Shown here piece by piece: positions 20,428 through 31,649 of a DNA stretch of 64,000 bases; the first letter of the stretch is position 1, and every line of letters starts with the position of its first letter. This DNA comes from Pseudo-nitzschia pungens (lineage: Eukaryota > Bacillariophyta > Bacillariophyceae > Bacillariales > Bacillariaceae). The DNA is taken from positions 1,922,001-1,986,000 of the forward strand of contig CM074765.1 of assembly GCA_037355855.1 (NCBI GenBank), in the 5' to 3' direction. The position numbers were made by a program, and so were the translations under genes. Under the pieces are notes generated by a model, which had not been told where the DNA came from, did no database searches, and saw nothing but the letters and a program-made list of their open reading frames with translations.

Positions 20428-22605
20428 TTACCGATAGATGGTGGAGCTCATGAGGAAGCGGTTGATTTTTTGCATCGTGGATCGAGTCGGATCGGCAACG
20501 TCTCGGTCTTGTCGAATCAAATGAAGGGCTATCCGGACACTTTCTTTGTCCGCGAGGCTTTCCAGTTTTTGGGAGCTGCCGCTGCTGCAGTTCCTGCTGC
20601 TACTCGTCTTGCCAAGTTGTTTGTGAATCCACGAAAGGAATATCTCCTTGCCACCGGTGTCTAACAATCTCGCCACGATTGCTTCGGGAATGCCGGAAGA
20701 CATGTGCATTTGTGGTTTCGTTTCATCATCATCATCATCTTCTTCTTCTTCTTCTGTCGCTTCAAGATGATTTGGATCATTTGCGGTATTCTGGAAAAGA
20801 TATGGTAGAGGCCAGGGTGCTCGAACGAATTCTTCCCGCAGCGTCAACGGATATCGAAGTGAACAGCCCAGGATCACAAAGATCAGAGCGACAGCCACAG
20901 ACCGGTCCTTTCCCTGAGCACAGTGAACCAAAACGCGTCTCCCCTGCTGCAAGTGGTGAATCAGGAAGAGCAATCCCACGGGCATCCATCGTTCCAGTTG
21001 GGTGCGATCTCGTTTCCCCTCTTCGACAGGGAGCTGGAGGTAAAACAGTTCATCGCTTGCGTTGCAACCACCTTCGGCGTTCATATCGTCGTATTCTTGT
21101 TTTGTCACGTTGAGTATCGCGTCAAATCCTTCCCAACATTCCGGAGGGCGACCGGCACGCCGGCTTCCAATCCAGAGGTTTGTGTCGCCGATTCTATCGC
21201 TGTACGCATGCACCGCCAACGATGGATCGCCAGCGCCAACGCTGCTGCCCATCTCGGCACCTCCGGTGTGGTTGTATTCCTGTTCTTTCGCCTCGTCTAC
21301 CAATTTGTCGATCAATTGGTCGACACCATCGTCGTCTAGACTCGGATCCATAAGTTCCTTTTCATTCTTCCAAAAAATGGCTGGTGTCAAGTGCCTCGCC
21401 CAGGACTCGTGATCATCGGCCGCGCCGGGTGTGTAAAAGTATCCGGGTGCATCCTTGTGACGATCACTCGCATCCTCATTGTCAGTGTTGCTGCTCAGGT
21501 TAATCCATTGGTTGCAACTCTTTTTCACCTTGAGCAGCATTGATTCGTCTGGCTGTCGGTCACGAGAATTTTGAGTGTCCACCAGCACATATTGAGACGG
21601 ATTCCAACATACGATAACGAAATAATCTTTCAAGAGGGATTGCACATTGGCGGGGCTGCAACTACCTTCACCAATGATGTCGTGATTGGATTGGTAAATT
21701 TCTCCCTCGTGATTCATCCAGACCACCCTCAACGGCTTTTGCAACATTTCGATCAATTTTGTGGGATTGACAATGGCTCCGCTTCGAGAGAGGGTTTCCA
21801 CCCGATCCTCTATCAATGCCGATATTGTCGCGTGCTCCTCCACCGAAACGACCCCCTTGGGTGTGTGGAGATTCGTGTCCCGATTCCCGAAAGTGTTTGC
21901 TGTTCCGTTGGATGCACCGGAAATGGCACCCCCCGCCCCTCTCTCCCGGAACCGCAGGGCGATCCGATTCAGGACCGTCGCCCAGATGGGAATCGTCCGC
22001 GAAAACGAATCGGGCAGGACCTTGCGAACGGAGGAATCGACCAGCACGCAGCCACCATCACCCGTTGCAATCGTTCGCTCGAGTAGCTCCAGATTGAGTC
22101 GTTTCAGACTGAATTCCCAGATGTTCACGTGTCCGTCGGTGCTCTTGAAATAGCAGGACCGAGCCGAAGCGAAGTGATCGGAAGAAGAGGCCGTCGTCGT
22201 CTCCGCTCTGTCGTCGTGGGGAGCAAACGAACGAGGAACATACCATGATCCGCAGCGTTCGTTGGCGATTACCTTCCAATTTCGGAGTGCGTGGGCCACG
22301 AGAGAATCAGCCCGATTGGTGTCGTGGTTGTTGGACGGTGACCGGGAGTGACGGCGACAAAGATCCCGCATCCGTTGCGCATCGTGATGGATCGACCGCA
22401 GACGATGCCGAGCACCGGCGGCAAGTTTCTTTTGGCTTCGTTGCTGCGATGCCTTCCCATTCCTTCCGTGCCTTGTTCGCGCAGGATCGTTCTGCAGTTT
22501 TTGCTGGTTGTGATGTTGATGCCGAAGTCCCGTTGGTTTCGTTTCCATTCCAATGTCGTCAACGCTCTTGTTTGATGCCACCTCGATCCCGCCAGTGACG
22601 ACCAT
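20428..22605 (-). CDS. RIT1: Initiator tRNA A64 2'-O-ribosyl-phosphate transferase, Rit1-like
   Basis: Single-exon gene of 725 aa; the fungal enzyme is about 510 aa. Rit1 adds a phosphoribosyl group to A64 of initiator tRNA-Met, which keeps that tRNA out of elongation. Conserved N-terminal blocks are GSWYVPRSF, CYFKSTDGHVNIWEFS, GGCVLVDSS and LPDSFSRTIPIWATVLNRI (about 120-215). The C-terminal domain is of the dual-specificity-phosphatase type, with the P-loop VLVHCAQGKDRSVAVAL (about 555-572) preceded by NLWIGSRRAGRPPECW. The extra length comes from a basic, His/Arg-rich N-terminus and acidic inserts, including Glu/Asp runs from a TCATCTTC microsatellite near 20725. An alternative start is the Met at codon 20 (22548). 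Confidence 0.9.
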   Translation of the reverse strand: MVVTGGIEVASNKSVDDIGMETKPTGLRHQHHNQQKLQNDPARTRHGRNGKASQQRSQKKLAAGARHRLRSIHHDAQRMRDLCRRHSRSPSNNHDTNRADSLVAHALRNWKVIANERCGSWYVPRSFAPHDDRAETTTASSSDHFASARSCYFKSTDGHVNIWEFSLKRLNLELLERTIATGDGGCVLVDSSVRKVLPDSFSRTIPIWATVLNRIALRFRERGAGGAISGASNGTANTFGNRDTNLHTPKGVVSVEEHATISALIEDRVETLSRSGAIVNPTKLIEMLQKPLRVVWMNHEGEIYQSNHDIIGEGSCSPANVQSLLKDYFVIVCWNPSQYVLVDTQNSRDRQPDESMLLKVKKSCNQWINLSSNTDNEDASDRHKDAPGYFYTPGAADDHESWARHLTPAIFWKNEKELMDPSLDDDGVDQLIDKLVDEAKEQEYNHTGGAEMGSSVGAGDPSLAVHAYSDRIGDTNLWIGSRRAGRPPECWEGFDAILNVTKQEYDDMNAEGGCNASDELFYLQLPVEEGKRDRTQLERWMPVGLLFLIHHLQQGRRVLVHCAQGKDRSVAVALIFVILGCSLRYPLTLREEFVRAPWPLPYLFQNTANDPNHLEATEEEEEDDDDDETKPQMHMSSGIPEAIVARLLDTGGKEIFLSWIHKQLGKTSSSRNCSSGSSQKLESLADKESVRIALHLIRQDRDVADPTRSTMQKINRFLMSSTIYR

Positions 22606-23838
22606 TCTGCTGTTCTGTACTTCGGTATTGCACAGTATCGACAGAAACTTTGCGATCTTTCTTTACGCGGTTTGCTCAACAATCATCTATTTCGGATACT
22701 GTACCCTACAGATAGCGACGAATTTGATTTTCCGAGTTCCTCGATAATTTGTGACGAAACACTTTTGCCAGTCGCTCTAGTCTCATCAATCTCAAGTGCC
22801 CCGCACAATGGACGGCCTTTTTTGTTTTGTTTTGCTTTGCTTTGCTTTGCTTTGCTTTGTTTTGCTTTGTTTTGCTTTGTTTTGCTTTGTTTTGCTTTGT
22901 TTTGCTTTGTTTTGCTTTGTTTTGCTTTGTTTTGCTTTGTTTTGCTTTGTTTTGCTTTGTTTTGCTTTCAACAATCAAAATTAAAATAATAATAATGATG
23001 GATGATAGGGGATGAGATTGTTATTATCAGCAATCATGATGTGATCAAGGGTTTTTACGTGCCAATATTAGGGGCACCGGAACTTACTTCTTGTAATCCT
23101 ACTACTGTCATCAAACGAGGTTGTGCTGAGTGTGCTTGCTTATTTCTTGCATGATTCCAAGCAATTCTAAGAAATCAGCTACAAAAGGAATCTGACTCTT
23201 GTGAAATCTTGTTGAGGACACCAGCAAGCAGCAACAACAAACATCGTTGAGCAGCAGAAGCAACAACCTTCTCAGAGTTTACAACAACCACCTCCTCTGT
23301 TGGCTGGTGCACTACTACTAGTAGACCAATGCACACATGTTGGTTTGTCAAAACAGAACCAATATCCTCCCGCACCCACTCTATCATTAAAGAATTATGC
23401 AGTGGGACTGAAGCTATTTCCAAGCATGATCATAGTAGTAGTAGTAGTAGCCTTGTTGACTGCTCTTTTCCCAAATCATTTTTAAAACCAACAAGAACTT
23501 TCCAAAAATCTTGTGATTCCATTGATTGGAAACCACCAGTTCATTGACATAAATCATGCTCACATACCGGTATCTCTGGTGCAACTTTACCCTCTGTGAC
23601 TGGGATAGAATCCTCCTTCTCAAAGAAGCCTCTGGTGTTGCATCATGAAAAATGACAACAATCATGATTGCTGTGTTTCTTGTTGAAGCAGGTGCTCTTT
23701 GTACCAATAGGACCCTTTATTTGCACAGTGCAAAGGGGACTGTGCAAGTAATTACTCGTATTTTGTTTTCCAGACCCGTGTCGGACATGGTCTGTTGTGA
23801 TCGAATGGTTGTACTAGTCTTCGTTGACGTTCTTTTGT
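22606..23838. other. Spacer between RIT1 and the copia element
   Basis: No gene seen. The notable content is the pentanucleotide array at 22817-22968 and an (AGT)n run at about 23433-23450. Reading frames across the array are repeat by-products. Confidence 0.5.
22817..22968. repeat. (TTTGC/TTTGT)n microsatellite
   Basis: About 30 tandem pentamers in which TTTGC and TTTGT alternate, so the effective unit is the decamer TTTGCTTTGT. It lies 210 bp upstream of the RIT1 start. Open frames in all phases follow from the repeat. Confidence 0.95.
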
Positions 23839-23843
23839 TGACG
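23839..23843. repeat. Copia target-site duplication, left copy
   Basis: TGACG immediately before the 5' LTR; the same five bases follow the 3' LTR at 31930-31934. Confidence 0.9.
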
Positions 23844-24120
23844 TGTTGGAGATGTGCCTGAAATGGATAACAATAAACAACAAGAATATTGTTATATAGG
23901 TACGGAAGGTATGAGGACAATGACCGGGCAATAATCCAGCAGAATGAATAGGAACCAGTGACGTAACCGGAATGACAGCTCACATGATGAGTCTGCTGGA
24001 GATGCCAAGAGTTCAGGATATCCACTCGATTCGCACACTCATAGTTTAATTACTTGCATCTAACCAACAGAGTTAATTGTGCTCTTTAAGGTTTTCGTAG
24101 ATATCCTGCTGAATTCAACA
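23844..24120 (+). repeat. 5' LTR of the copia element
   Basis: 277 bp, TG...CA. A TATATA sequence at 23893-23898 is a possible promoter element. Bases 24043-24059 are perfectly complementary to the primer-binding position just after the LTR. Confidence 0.95.
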
Positions 24121-24136
24121 TGCAAGTAATTAAACT
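24120..24136 (+). other. Putative primer-binding site complementary to the element's own LTR
   Basis: Overlapping the last LTR base is ATGCAAGTAATTAAACT, the exact reverse complement of AGTTTAATTACTTGCAT at 24043-24059 inside the LTR. It does not start with the TGG expected for pairing with a tRNA CCA end. The geometry fits self-priming as in fission-yeast Tf1 (inference). The TATA-like site at 23893 would predict a start further upstream than the pairing segment, so an internal RNA cleavage would be needed. Confidence 0.5.
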
Positions 24137-27100
24137 GCGGTGCCGAAACTACCACAACGTTTCACTGCACGTTGAGTAGATTGATATCCTCCGAGCAACT
24201 AACCGCTGTAGCAGTCGATGATACCATCCTCCAGCATGGACCAACTTAACACACCAAAGAGCCCCGGTGCGACGCCTCCCTCTAGCACAAACAACAGCAC
24301 AAGGTCGAGGAATCGCAGCCGACGAGGCAACAATAATACCACAGCAACAGGGACCGGACCAACTGCCGACCGAAAGCCAACTACCGATCGAAAATTCACC
24401 GGTCTGGACCAAGATGAGCTAAAAGGAATTGTCATCGATGGCTCAAAATCTGGCCAGTATGATAAACTCTTCGAAGGACTAAAGATAGTTGCCGGCAAAA
24501 AGAACTCAAAAGTCAAGACCACCCTGATTAATGCAACCAAGCTCAGTGAGGAAGACTTCCTCCCAGCCATGCCCGACGCCAGTCAGTACACCGTTGCGGG
24601 AGCAGATGGGACATCGACAGTGGATGAGACCAAGAAACGTCTGTTAGAAGAGCTCTGGATTAAAAAAGGAGAGCGTTCGGCAAAGAAGTTCGACACTTAC
24701 TGTGAAGATTTGAAAAGTCTTTTCTCTACCATTGAGGGACAACTAAGCTCCGGAGTAAAGCAACATTTGAAGACCTGTGAGAAATGGAAAGAGATAGAAA
24801 ACACTCAAGACACACTCCAGCTGCTCACCTTGTTGCGGGAATACTGTTACCGAGATAGCGCTACCAAAGTACACCCCATGGTAGACACCATAAACAAGGT
24901 CTACAAATTCTTCTCCTGTAGGCAAGACATAAACAAGGATGCTGCAACCTATGCTGAAGAAACCAAGGCGCGCTTCGACGTGCTTACTTCAGCCGGAATA
25001 ACCATCCGATCAAAGGCAATGATCAAACTGGCCCTTGGAAGATGCTCACCAGGAACAACTTACGAACAATATGAAGCAATGGAGGCCAGCGAGAAGTCAA
25101 AGGTGCACCTCACCATGGAAGAAATGCTGCTCTCGGTTGTAATTGTCAATGGGAGCAACAACAAGATGCATCGGAACCTCGCTGGAGTACTTAAAGACAA
25201 CTACAGTCTTGGCTCCGATGTGTACCCCACTACCCAACCGAAAGCCCTCGAGCTAATGAACCAGTATAGGTCCACTCGCTCGAAGGACAATAAAGGGCAA
25301 AAGGGAGACAAGCAAGGTGACACCACAGATGGTACCACTCTTTTATCAAACGCAGTGGAAACCGAGTCGAACGAGGACCCAAGTGCGGGAGATGCGACCG
25401 AGGAACCGAGCGAGGTCACCAGCAAACCGACTGACGGGCCAACCGTGAAAGAGGCCACTGTGGTACTCATGGCAGCCATCGACGACGAGGATGCTGAAGA
25501 TGAGTTGTGTTTCCTCCAATCACACGCCACCGAAAAGCCCAGGAGTGTGGACGCCAACGCTCACCAACTCGGGAGCACCGCGGAATACATGTTCTCGCAA
25601 GGGGGATCGAACAGGATTGACCCCTACTGGCTTCTACTCGATAGCCAAGCAACCTGCAATTGCATCAGCAACCCACAGTTACTAAGAAACATTCGTCGCC
25701 ACCCAAATGGAAACAAGATCCGAATCCATTGCAACGCCGGAGTGGTCACTGTGGACCAAGTTGGTTACCTACCAGGGTTCGGGACTGTTTGGTACCAAGA
25801 AGGGGGAATGGCAAACATCCTATCGCTCAGTCTTGTGTCAGATACCTACCGGGTAACCCTCGACACCGGAATCACCCAATCTTTCTTTGTGCACAAGCCC
25901 GATGGGAGCACCCGTCGATTCACCCGGGCGGACAGCGGCCTGTACTACTGTGACCTACGCAAAACAGATGGAACCATGCTGGCCATCACCTCAGTCGAGG
26001 GACAGAAGAAACTATATTCCGACCTGGATGTGCGGCGTGCAACTAAGGCACGCAAACTACAAGAAACCCTTGGCTTCCCAAGTCGGGCGGAGTTTCTGAA
26101 ACTCGTGGATAACAATATTTTGTTGAACTGTCCTGTAACCCGACGAGACATTCTCATTGCGGAGGATATCTTCGGGGTCAACACCAACATCATCAAAGGG
26201 AAATCTGTTCGACAACAACCACCACATGTGCGAGAGGATACCACACCCGTGCCGCTAGAGATCCTGGCTCGGTACCGGGAGGTAACAATGAGTATTGACA
26301 TCTTCACAGTTAACGGCATCAAGTTCTTCCGCAGCGTATCGCGACATTTATACTTTCGTACAGTGTCAGCCATAAAGGATGCTTCCCAATCAACCCTTGA
26401 GAAAACTATTGGAGCAATCATCGGAATTTATGCCGGACGGGGATTCATCGTGTCGTGTATCTCCGGGGATAACGAGTTCAATTGTTTAGCAGAAGGTTTG
26501 CTGAATCGAAATCCACCGGTGCGTTTTGAAGGAGTGGCAAGAAACCAACATGAACCATATGTGGAACGAGACAACAGAACCTGTAAGGAGCGAATTCAAT
26601 GTCTATTTGCCTCAGTACCGTTTAAGCGCCTACCCCGCCGGATGACCATCGACATGGTGGCTGCAGCAATCTTCTGGTTGAACAACTGGTGTAACAAAGT
26701 AGGAGTGTCAGCTACAATATCTCCACGACAGCTCATGACCGGTGTGCGCCTCGACGCCACCAAACACTGCAAATTTCAGTTCGGTGACTACGTACTGGGT
26801 CATGAGGATGCAAACGACAATACAATGACCCCACGGGCACGCGATGCGATCTATCTGCGCCCCACCGGAGATCGCAGTGGGGCAATGTATCTCTTTGATC
26901 TACGAACCGGTCGGCGCATACGTCGACAAACTGCAACCGGTGCTCACCTTACGGACACGGTGATCTCCAGGGTGGAGCAAATTGCCGCGGAACAGAACGC
27001 CCCAATTGGGGTCATATTTGGAAACAAGGATGGTGAGACAACCATTCTGGATATAGACACTGAGTCCATTGGAACCGACGACGGGGCCTCGGATCATTCC

Positions 27101-28679
27101 TTCCGTCCCGACGATGACTCGACCGTCGCGACTGATCTTACCGGGTCAATCGACGAGGATGAACTAGCTGATATCCGCGTTGATAACGCCCAACAAGAGC
27201 CTGTCGGTGAAGATAACGACAGCAACCATGGAGAAGACGCCCTCGTCGAATCACATGAGGTCAGCAACACGGAAAGTGAGGTCAGCAACGCGGAAAGTGA
27301 GACCGAGGACCACGAGAGTACAGTGGAAGACGGGGACAGCCCGTCCGTTGAATCGTCCAGCGTGACGAACGGGAGCGAGCATACCCGAACAACGCACAAC
27401 AATTTAGAGGAAAATGACACCAATGCATGTGACACGCCTGTTAATCCCGATCCCGACGGGCAACCAAACAAGGATGACAGCACGCTCGAGGACCCGGAGG
27501 AAGCAGACGACAGCGGGAGTCACAGCAGCACAAATACAGAAGATACCCATAATAACAACAACAACAACAACAACAACAACGATGACAACAGCGCCGACGG
27601 AATGGTGCTCCGACCCAGAGTGACGCGTGGACACAACAAGTTTGGAGCAGCGGAGGGTTACGAGGCAAGTATTCACCACCGTGCACATGTTTCCCATCAC
27701 TCGAGTGTGTTCACCGGGGGTCTAGACCACGCTGTCAAGCAGCTGGAGACCCAACATGCGCAATATGTGTTCATCGCCAATGCAATCGCATCGTACAATA
27801 ACATAGACGCCTCACTCGTCACAAAACAATATGGAGTGAAGGCAGGACTCAAGCTCTTCGGAACCGCCGGTGTGGAGGCGGTCCTAACAGAACTAAAACA
27901 GCTACACGAACGAAAGGTCGTACACCCAGTCAATATCAAAGACCTGACACGAGAGGAAGTCAAGCGGGCGCTCCCATACCTCATGTTCCTGAAACGGAAG
28001 CGCTGCGGGAAAATCAAAGCAAGAGGGTGCGCTGATGGTCGGTCACAGAGGGATTTCATATCCCGAGAGGACACCTACTCACCCACTGTATCTCTCCATG
28101 GTCTTATGTTGACATGTCTTATCGACGCAATAGAGGGCCGGGATGTGGCAACAGCAGACATACCCGGAGCCTTCCTACAAACTCCAATGCCCGAGGGAGA
28201 GGTGGTACACATCCGATTCGATGGACCGATGGCTGAACTTCTGGCCAGGATTGATCCCAAGATGTATCGGAAACACATGTTGCAGCGGAACGGACACAAA
28301 GTCCTCTACACACAAGCAGACAAGGCTATATATGGCACTCTCAGGGCAGCTCTTTTGTTCTGGGAGCGCCTGTCAGGACAGCTGATCGAATGGGGGTTCG
28401 AGTTAAACCCATACGATACGTGCACAGCAAACAAGATGATTAATGGGGAACAATGTACCATCGTCTGGCACGTTGATGACCTCAAGATCTCTCACAAGAA
28501 TCCAAAGGTGGTGACAGCAGTGCTAGATGACCTCAACAGGGTGTTCGGTATCGAATCACCACTGACAGTGACACGGGGAAAGATCCATGACTATGTGGGT
28601 ATGACCATCGACTATAGCGAAGACGGCAAGGTGAAGTTCAGCATGTTCGACTACCTTGAAGGCATCATGAGTGAGTTAC

Positions 28680-28697
28680 CACATGACCTCAGTGAAC
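28680..28697 (+). repeat. Retroposon target-site duplication, left copy
   Basis: CACATGACCTCAGTGAAC, an 18-bp piece of the copia pol gene; an exact second copy is at 30731-30748. Confidence 0.9.
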
Positions 28698-30730
28698 ACA
28701 ATTTGCGCGAAGCGCATTTTGTCCGACGTTCCGATGTTCCAGTACTAAAAATACGTAGATTTCTACACAACTTTACCATGCGATATCTCGCTCCCTTATA
28801 CACCCCCAATCACAACCCCAGGACCTACATGTATTAACCAAGACCTGCGCTCTTCGTTTCTGCTATCGGTTCAGTTGCTGGATGCTTCGTTTGGTTGCTT
28901 TGGTTGCCAATTCACCACTCGGCGGCCGATCGAGCAGCAGCAGCAGCAGCAAACCGACACATAATTTTCTACAGCACTTCCAGTACAGATTCTACCGTAC
29001 AGCAAAACCGACAACAACGTTGTATTTCTGCTTCGATCTGTTTCCCAGCTCCATTCCAAGGCCCTTAAGTATATCTTATACTTAATGTTCTACACTGTTT
29101 CCAAGCTGCTTAAGTGATTCTCACTTAATGTTCTACATTCTTCGAAGTTCCTCGCTGAGTCCTCTTAAGTCTTTTCAAGTCGAAGTTCACGAACAGCCCC
29201 TTCCACTGTAGGAATCTTTTTTTCTAAAAAGAAATTCTGTCATCTGTTTTCAAGTCCATTGCCCTGCTGGACCCTAAGTGTTTTCACTTATGGTCCTACT
29301 GTTTCTTGACCCAAGCCCCAAAGCCGCTAAGTACAGTTTGCTTAAGGCTCCACCACCTACATAACCCTCTCAGGTGTACTGTATAAATGTCATCTGTTTC
29401 CAAGTCTACTGCCCTGATGGACCCTAAGTGTTTTCGCTTATGGTCCTACTGTTTCCTGACCCAAGCCCTAAAGCCACTAAGTACAGTTTGCTTAAGGCTC
29501 CCCTACCTACATATACCTCTCAGATGCATTCTTCAACTGTCATCTGTTTTCAAGTCTACTGCCCTGATGGACCATAAGTGTTTTCGCTTATGGTCCTACT
29601 GTTTCCTTACCCAAGCCCCAAAGCCGCTAAGTACAGCTTGCTTAAGGCTCTCCTACCTACATATACCTCTCAGATGCACACTTCAACTGTCATCTGTTTT
29701 CAAGTCTACTGCCCTGCTGGACCATAAGTGTTCTCACTTAAGGTCCTACTATTTCCTGACCCAAGCCCCAAAGCCGCTAAGTACAGCTTGCTTAAGGCTC
29801 TCCTACCTACATAACCCTCTCAGATGCACACTTCAACTGTCATCTGTTTTCAAGTCTACTGCCCTGATAGTCCATAATTGTTTTTGATTATGGACCTACT
29901 GTTTTTATGACCCAAGCCCCAAAGCTGCTAAGTACATGTTACTTAACGCACCACCACCTACATATACCCCTCCAGTTCACAGTACAGCAGAGACCTGTTT
30001 TCAAGCCTACAGCCCTGATGGTCCATAAGTGTTTTCACTTAGAGCCCCTGTTTCCAAGCTACTACAGGAGAGCAAGTTCAAGTTCGAACAGAAGGCCAGC
30101 TGTTACGAATTTGAATTTGGTAGTAGGCTCCACCGCCTCTACGTGTTTCCGGCTACTACTAAGTTCGAACAGGAGGACAGCTGTTCTGAATTTGGTAGTA
30201 GGCTCTGTACTTTATGTACCATACAGTGGTAAGGAATGTGGTTCGGGATGTGTTTGGGGATGACTACTCGCATTACTGGTGATGCTGCAATCCAGCATTC
30301 AGAGAGGAGTTTTGCTTTTGTACGCTGACCACTAGCATTACAGATACCATGTATCTAGTCAGGGTTTTGCTTGTGTCAGCTGACCACTAGCATTACGGAT
30401 GCTGCACACCAGCATTGGAGGGACAGTTTTGCTTGTGTCTTTCCCTTTCACGTTCTTGTTACCCCGTTTCCTGTACGCTTTGCAACAGCAGTGTCTGTTG
30501 TGCTCTGGACTGGTTCGTTTTTTTCCTGTTTCTTACCAAGGTTCGTTTGCAAAATAGCCGTCCTTACAACCTGGGGCCTATTCCCCATGGTTGAGGCGGC
30601 GCGTCGTTCTACAACTTGGGGCCTAACCTCTCTTCGATTGAGGCGACGATAAAGTCTGGTTACAGACTGAGTAGCTTTTAACCACCTTCGGTGGATTTTC
30701 CTACTTAAATAAGTATATTATTATTATTAT
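28698..30730 (+). mobile_element. Non-autonomous retroposon (LINE/SINE-type) with 150-bp tandem hairpin repeats
   Basis: A 2033-bp insert within copia pol, flanked by an 18-bp duplication, the length range expected for target-primed reverse transcription. It ends in a TTA/ATT tail (about 30714-30730). The 3' end carries three consecutive potential hairpins: AGTCTG-GTTA-CAGACT, CCACC-TTC-GGTGG, and TACTTA-AA-TAAGTA. The interior has a 150-bp tandem array. A second duplicated block near 30560-30650 (GGGGCCTA...GAGGCG twice) and repeated GACCACTAGCATTAC blocks near 30280-30400 follow. There is no reverse-transcriptase gene, so it must have been moved in trans. Confidence 0.8.
29239..30040 (+). 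repeat. 150-bp tandem repeat array inside the retroposon
   Basis: The marker GTCATCTGTTTTCAAGTC starts at 29239, 29389, 29539, 29689 and 29839, exactly 150 bp apart, with a degenerate copy near 29990. Each unit holds two potential hairpins: CCATAAG...CTTATGG and a GCC-CTAAG...CTTAAGG-type stem. Because 150 divides by three, a frame stays open through the array (29387-29887) and encodes a 50-residue repeat. I treat it as a by-product. Confidence 0.9.
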
Positions 30731-30748
30731 CACATGACCTCAGTGAAC
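30731..30748 (+). repeat. Retroposon target-site duplication, right copy
   Basis: Exact copy of 28680-28697, in the same frame relation to pol. Confidence 0.9.
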
Positions 30749-31649
30749 CAAAAATTATACCAACGCCAGCGTCCGATCATCTTTTCAAGACCAACCCCGA
30801 AGGGGACAAACTGGGAAGAAAGGACGCCGACACTTTCCATAAACACGTTGCCCAACTCCTCTTTGCGAGCAAGAGGGCACGACCAGATATACAGACAGCC
30901 ATAGCATTCCTCTGTACACGGGTCGCGAACCCCGACAGGGATGATTGGAAGAAGCTACGGCGAGTCCTTGGATACATTCGGGAGACCATATTTCTCCCAC
31001 TGGTGCTTGGATGGGACACCACCGGGAATGCATACTGGTATGTGGATGCATCCTTTGCTGTCCATTCAGACATGAGAAGCCACACCGGGGGTGTACTCAC
31101 ATTTGGACAAGGGGCAGTTCTCGCCGTGTCCACCAAACAGAAACTGAATACCAAGAGTTCAACAGAGGCTGAGCTGGTTGGGGTGGATGACACCCTACCA
31201 TATAATCTGTGGTGCCATTATTATCTTGAGTGGCAGGGATACGCTGCCCGGGTGGAGCATGAAGTAATCGATAGGGATAAATCGGATGTCTACCTAGGGA
31301 AGCAGAATGTTTTGAACCAAGATAATACAAGCGCCATGAGGTTGGAAATGAATGGTAAATCATCTAGTACAAAGCGTACTCGCCACATCAATATTCGATA
31401 TTTCCTAATAACTGACCAGGTGAAGAAAGGGAATATATCGGTACAGTACTGTCCAACAGGAGAGATGTTGGCAGACTATTTTACAAAGCCCTTGCAGGGA
31501 TCCCTCTTCCGGAAATTTAGAAATGCCATTATGGGGATAAATGAGGCCCAGTACGTGGCATATCAGAACGAATATGCCAAAAGGAAGGCAAATCAATAAG
31601 TACTAATCGGGGGCATACATATCTGTTATGTCCACGAATAGCAGGAGTG

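Larger units (their letters stand above)
24218..31599 (+). pseudogene. Copia gag-pol polyprotein, broken by insertion
   Basis: The frame opens at 24218 (MIPSSSMDQL; a second ATG lies at 24236) and runs intact to the insertion at 28698. It resumes in a consistent frame at 30731-30748 and stops at 31599. Gag (residues 1 to about 440) shows no CCHC zinc knuckle. The protease motif LLLDSQATCNCIS (about 471) has Gln where Gly is usual. The integrase region has NCPVTRRDI, then a core with D in MSIDIF, D in SGDNEF and E in VERDNRTCKER. An acidic, Asn-rich linker precedes reverse transcriptase: ADIPGAFLQTPMPEGE and WHVDDLKIS. RNase H lies after the break, with YVDASFAVH, KSSTEAELVG and RTRHINIRYF. 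The integrase zinc region is degenerate. Apart from the insertion I see no stops or frameshifts. Confidence 0.93.

Noticed and set aside
22672..23015. Several open frames on both strands (FCFVLLCFAL and KQSKTKQNKA types)
   Set aside because: They come from the TTTGC/TTTGT microsatellite.
29387..29887. Open frame with 50-residue repeats
   Set aside because: The 150-bp unit divides by three, so the frame stays open automatically. There is no coding signature.
29239..30040. CRISPR-like regular spacing
   Set aside because: Whole 150-bp units repeat with no unique spacers, and the genome is eukaryotic.
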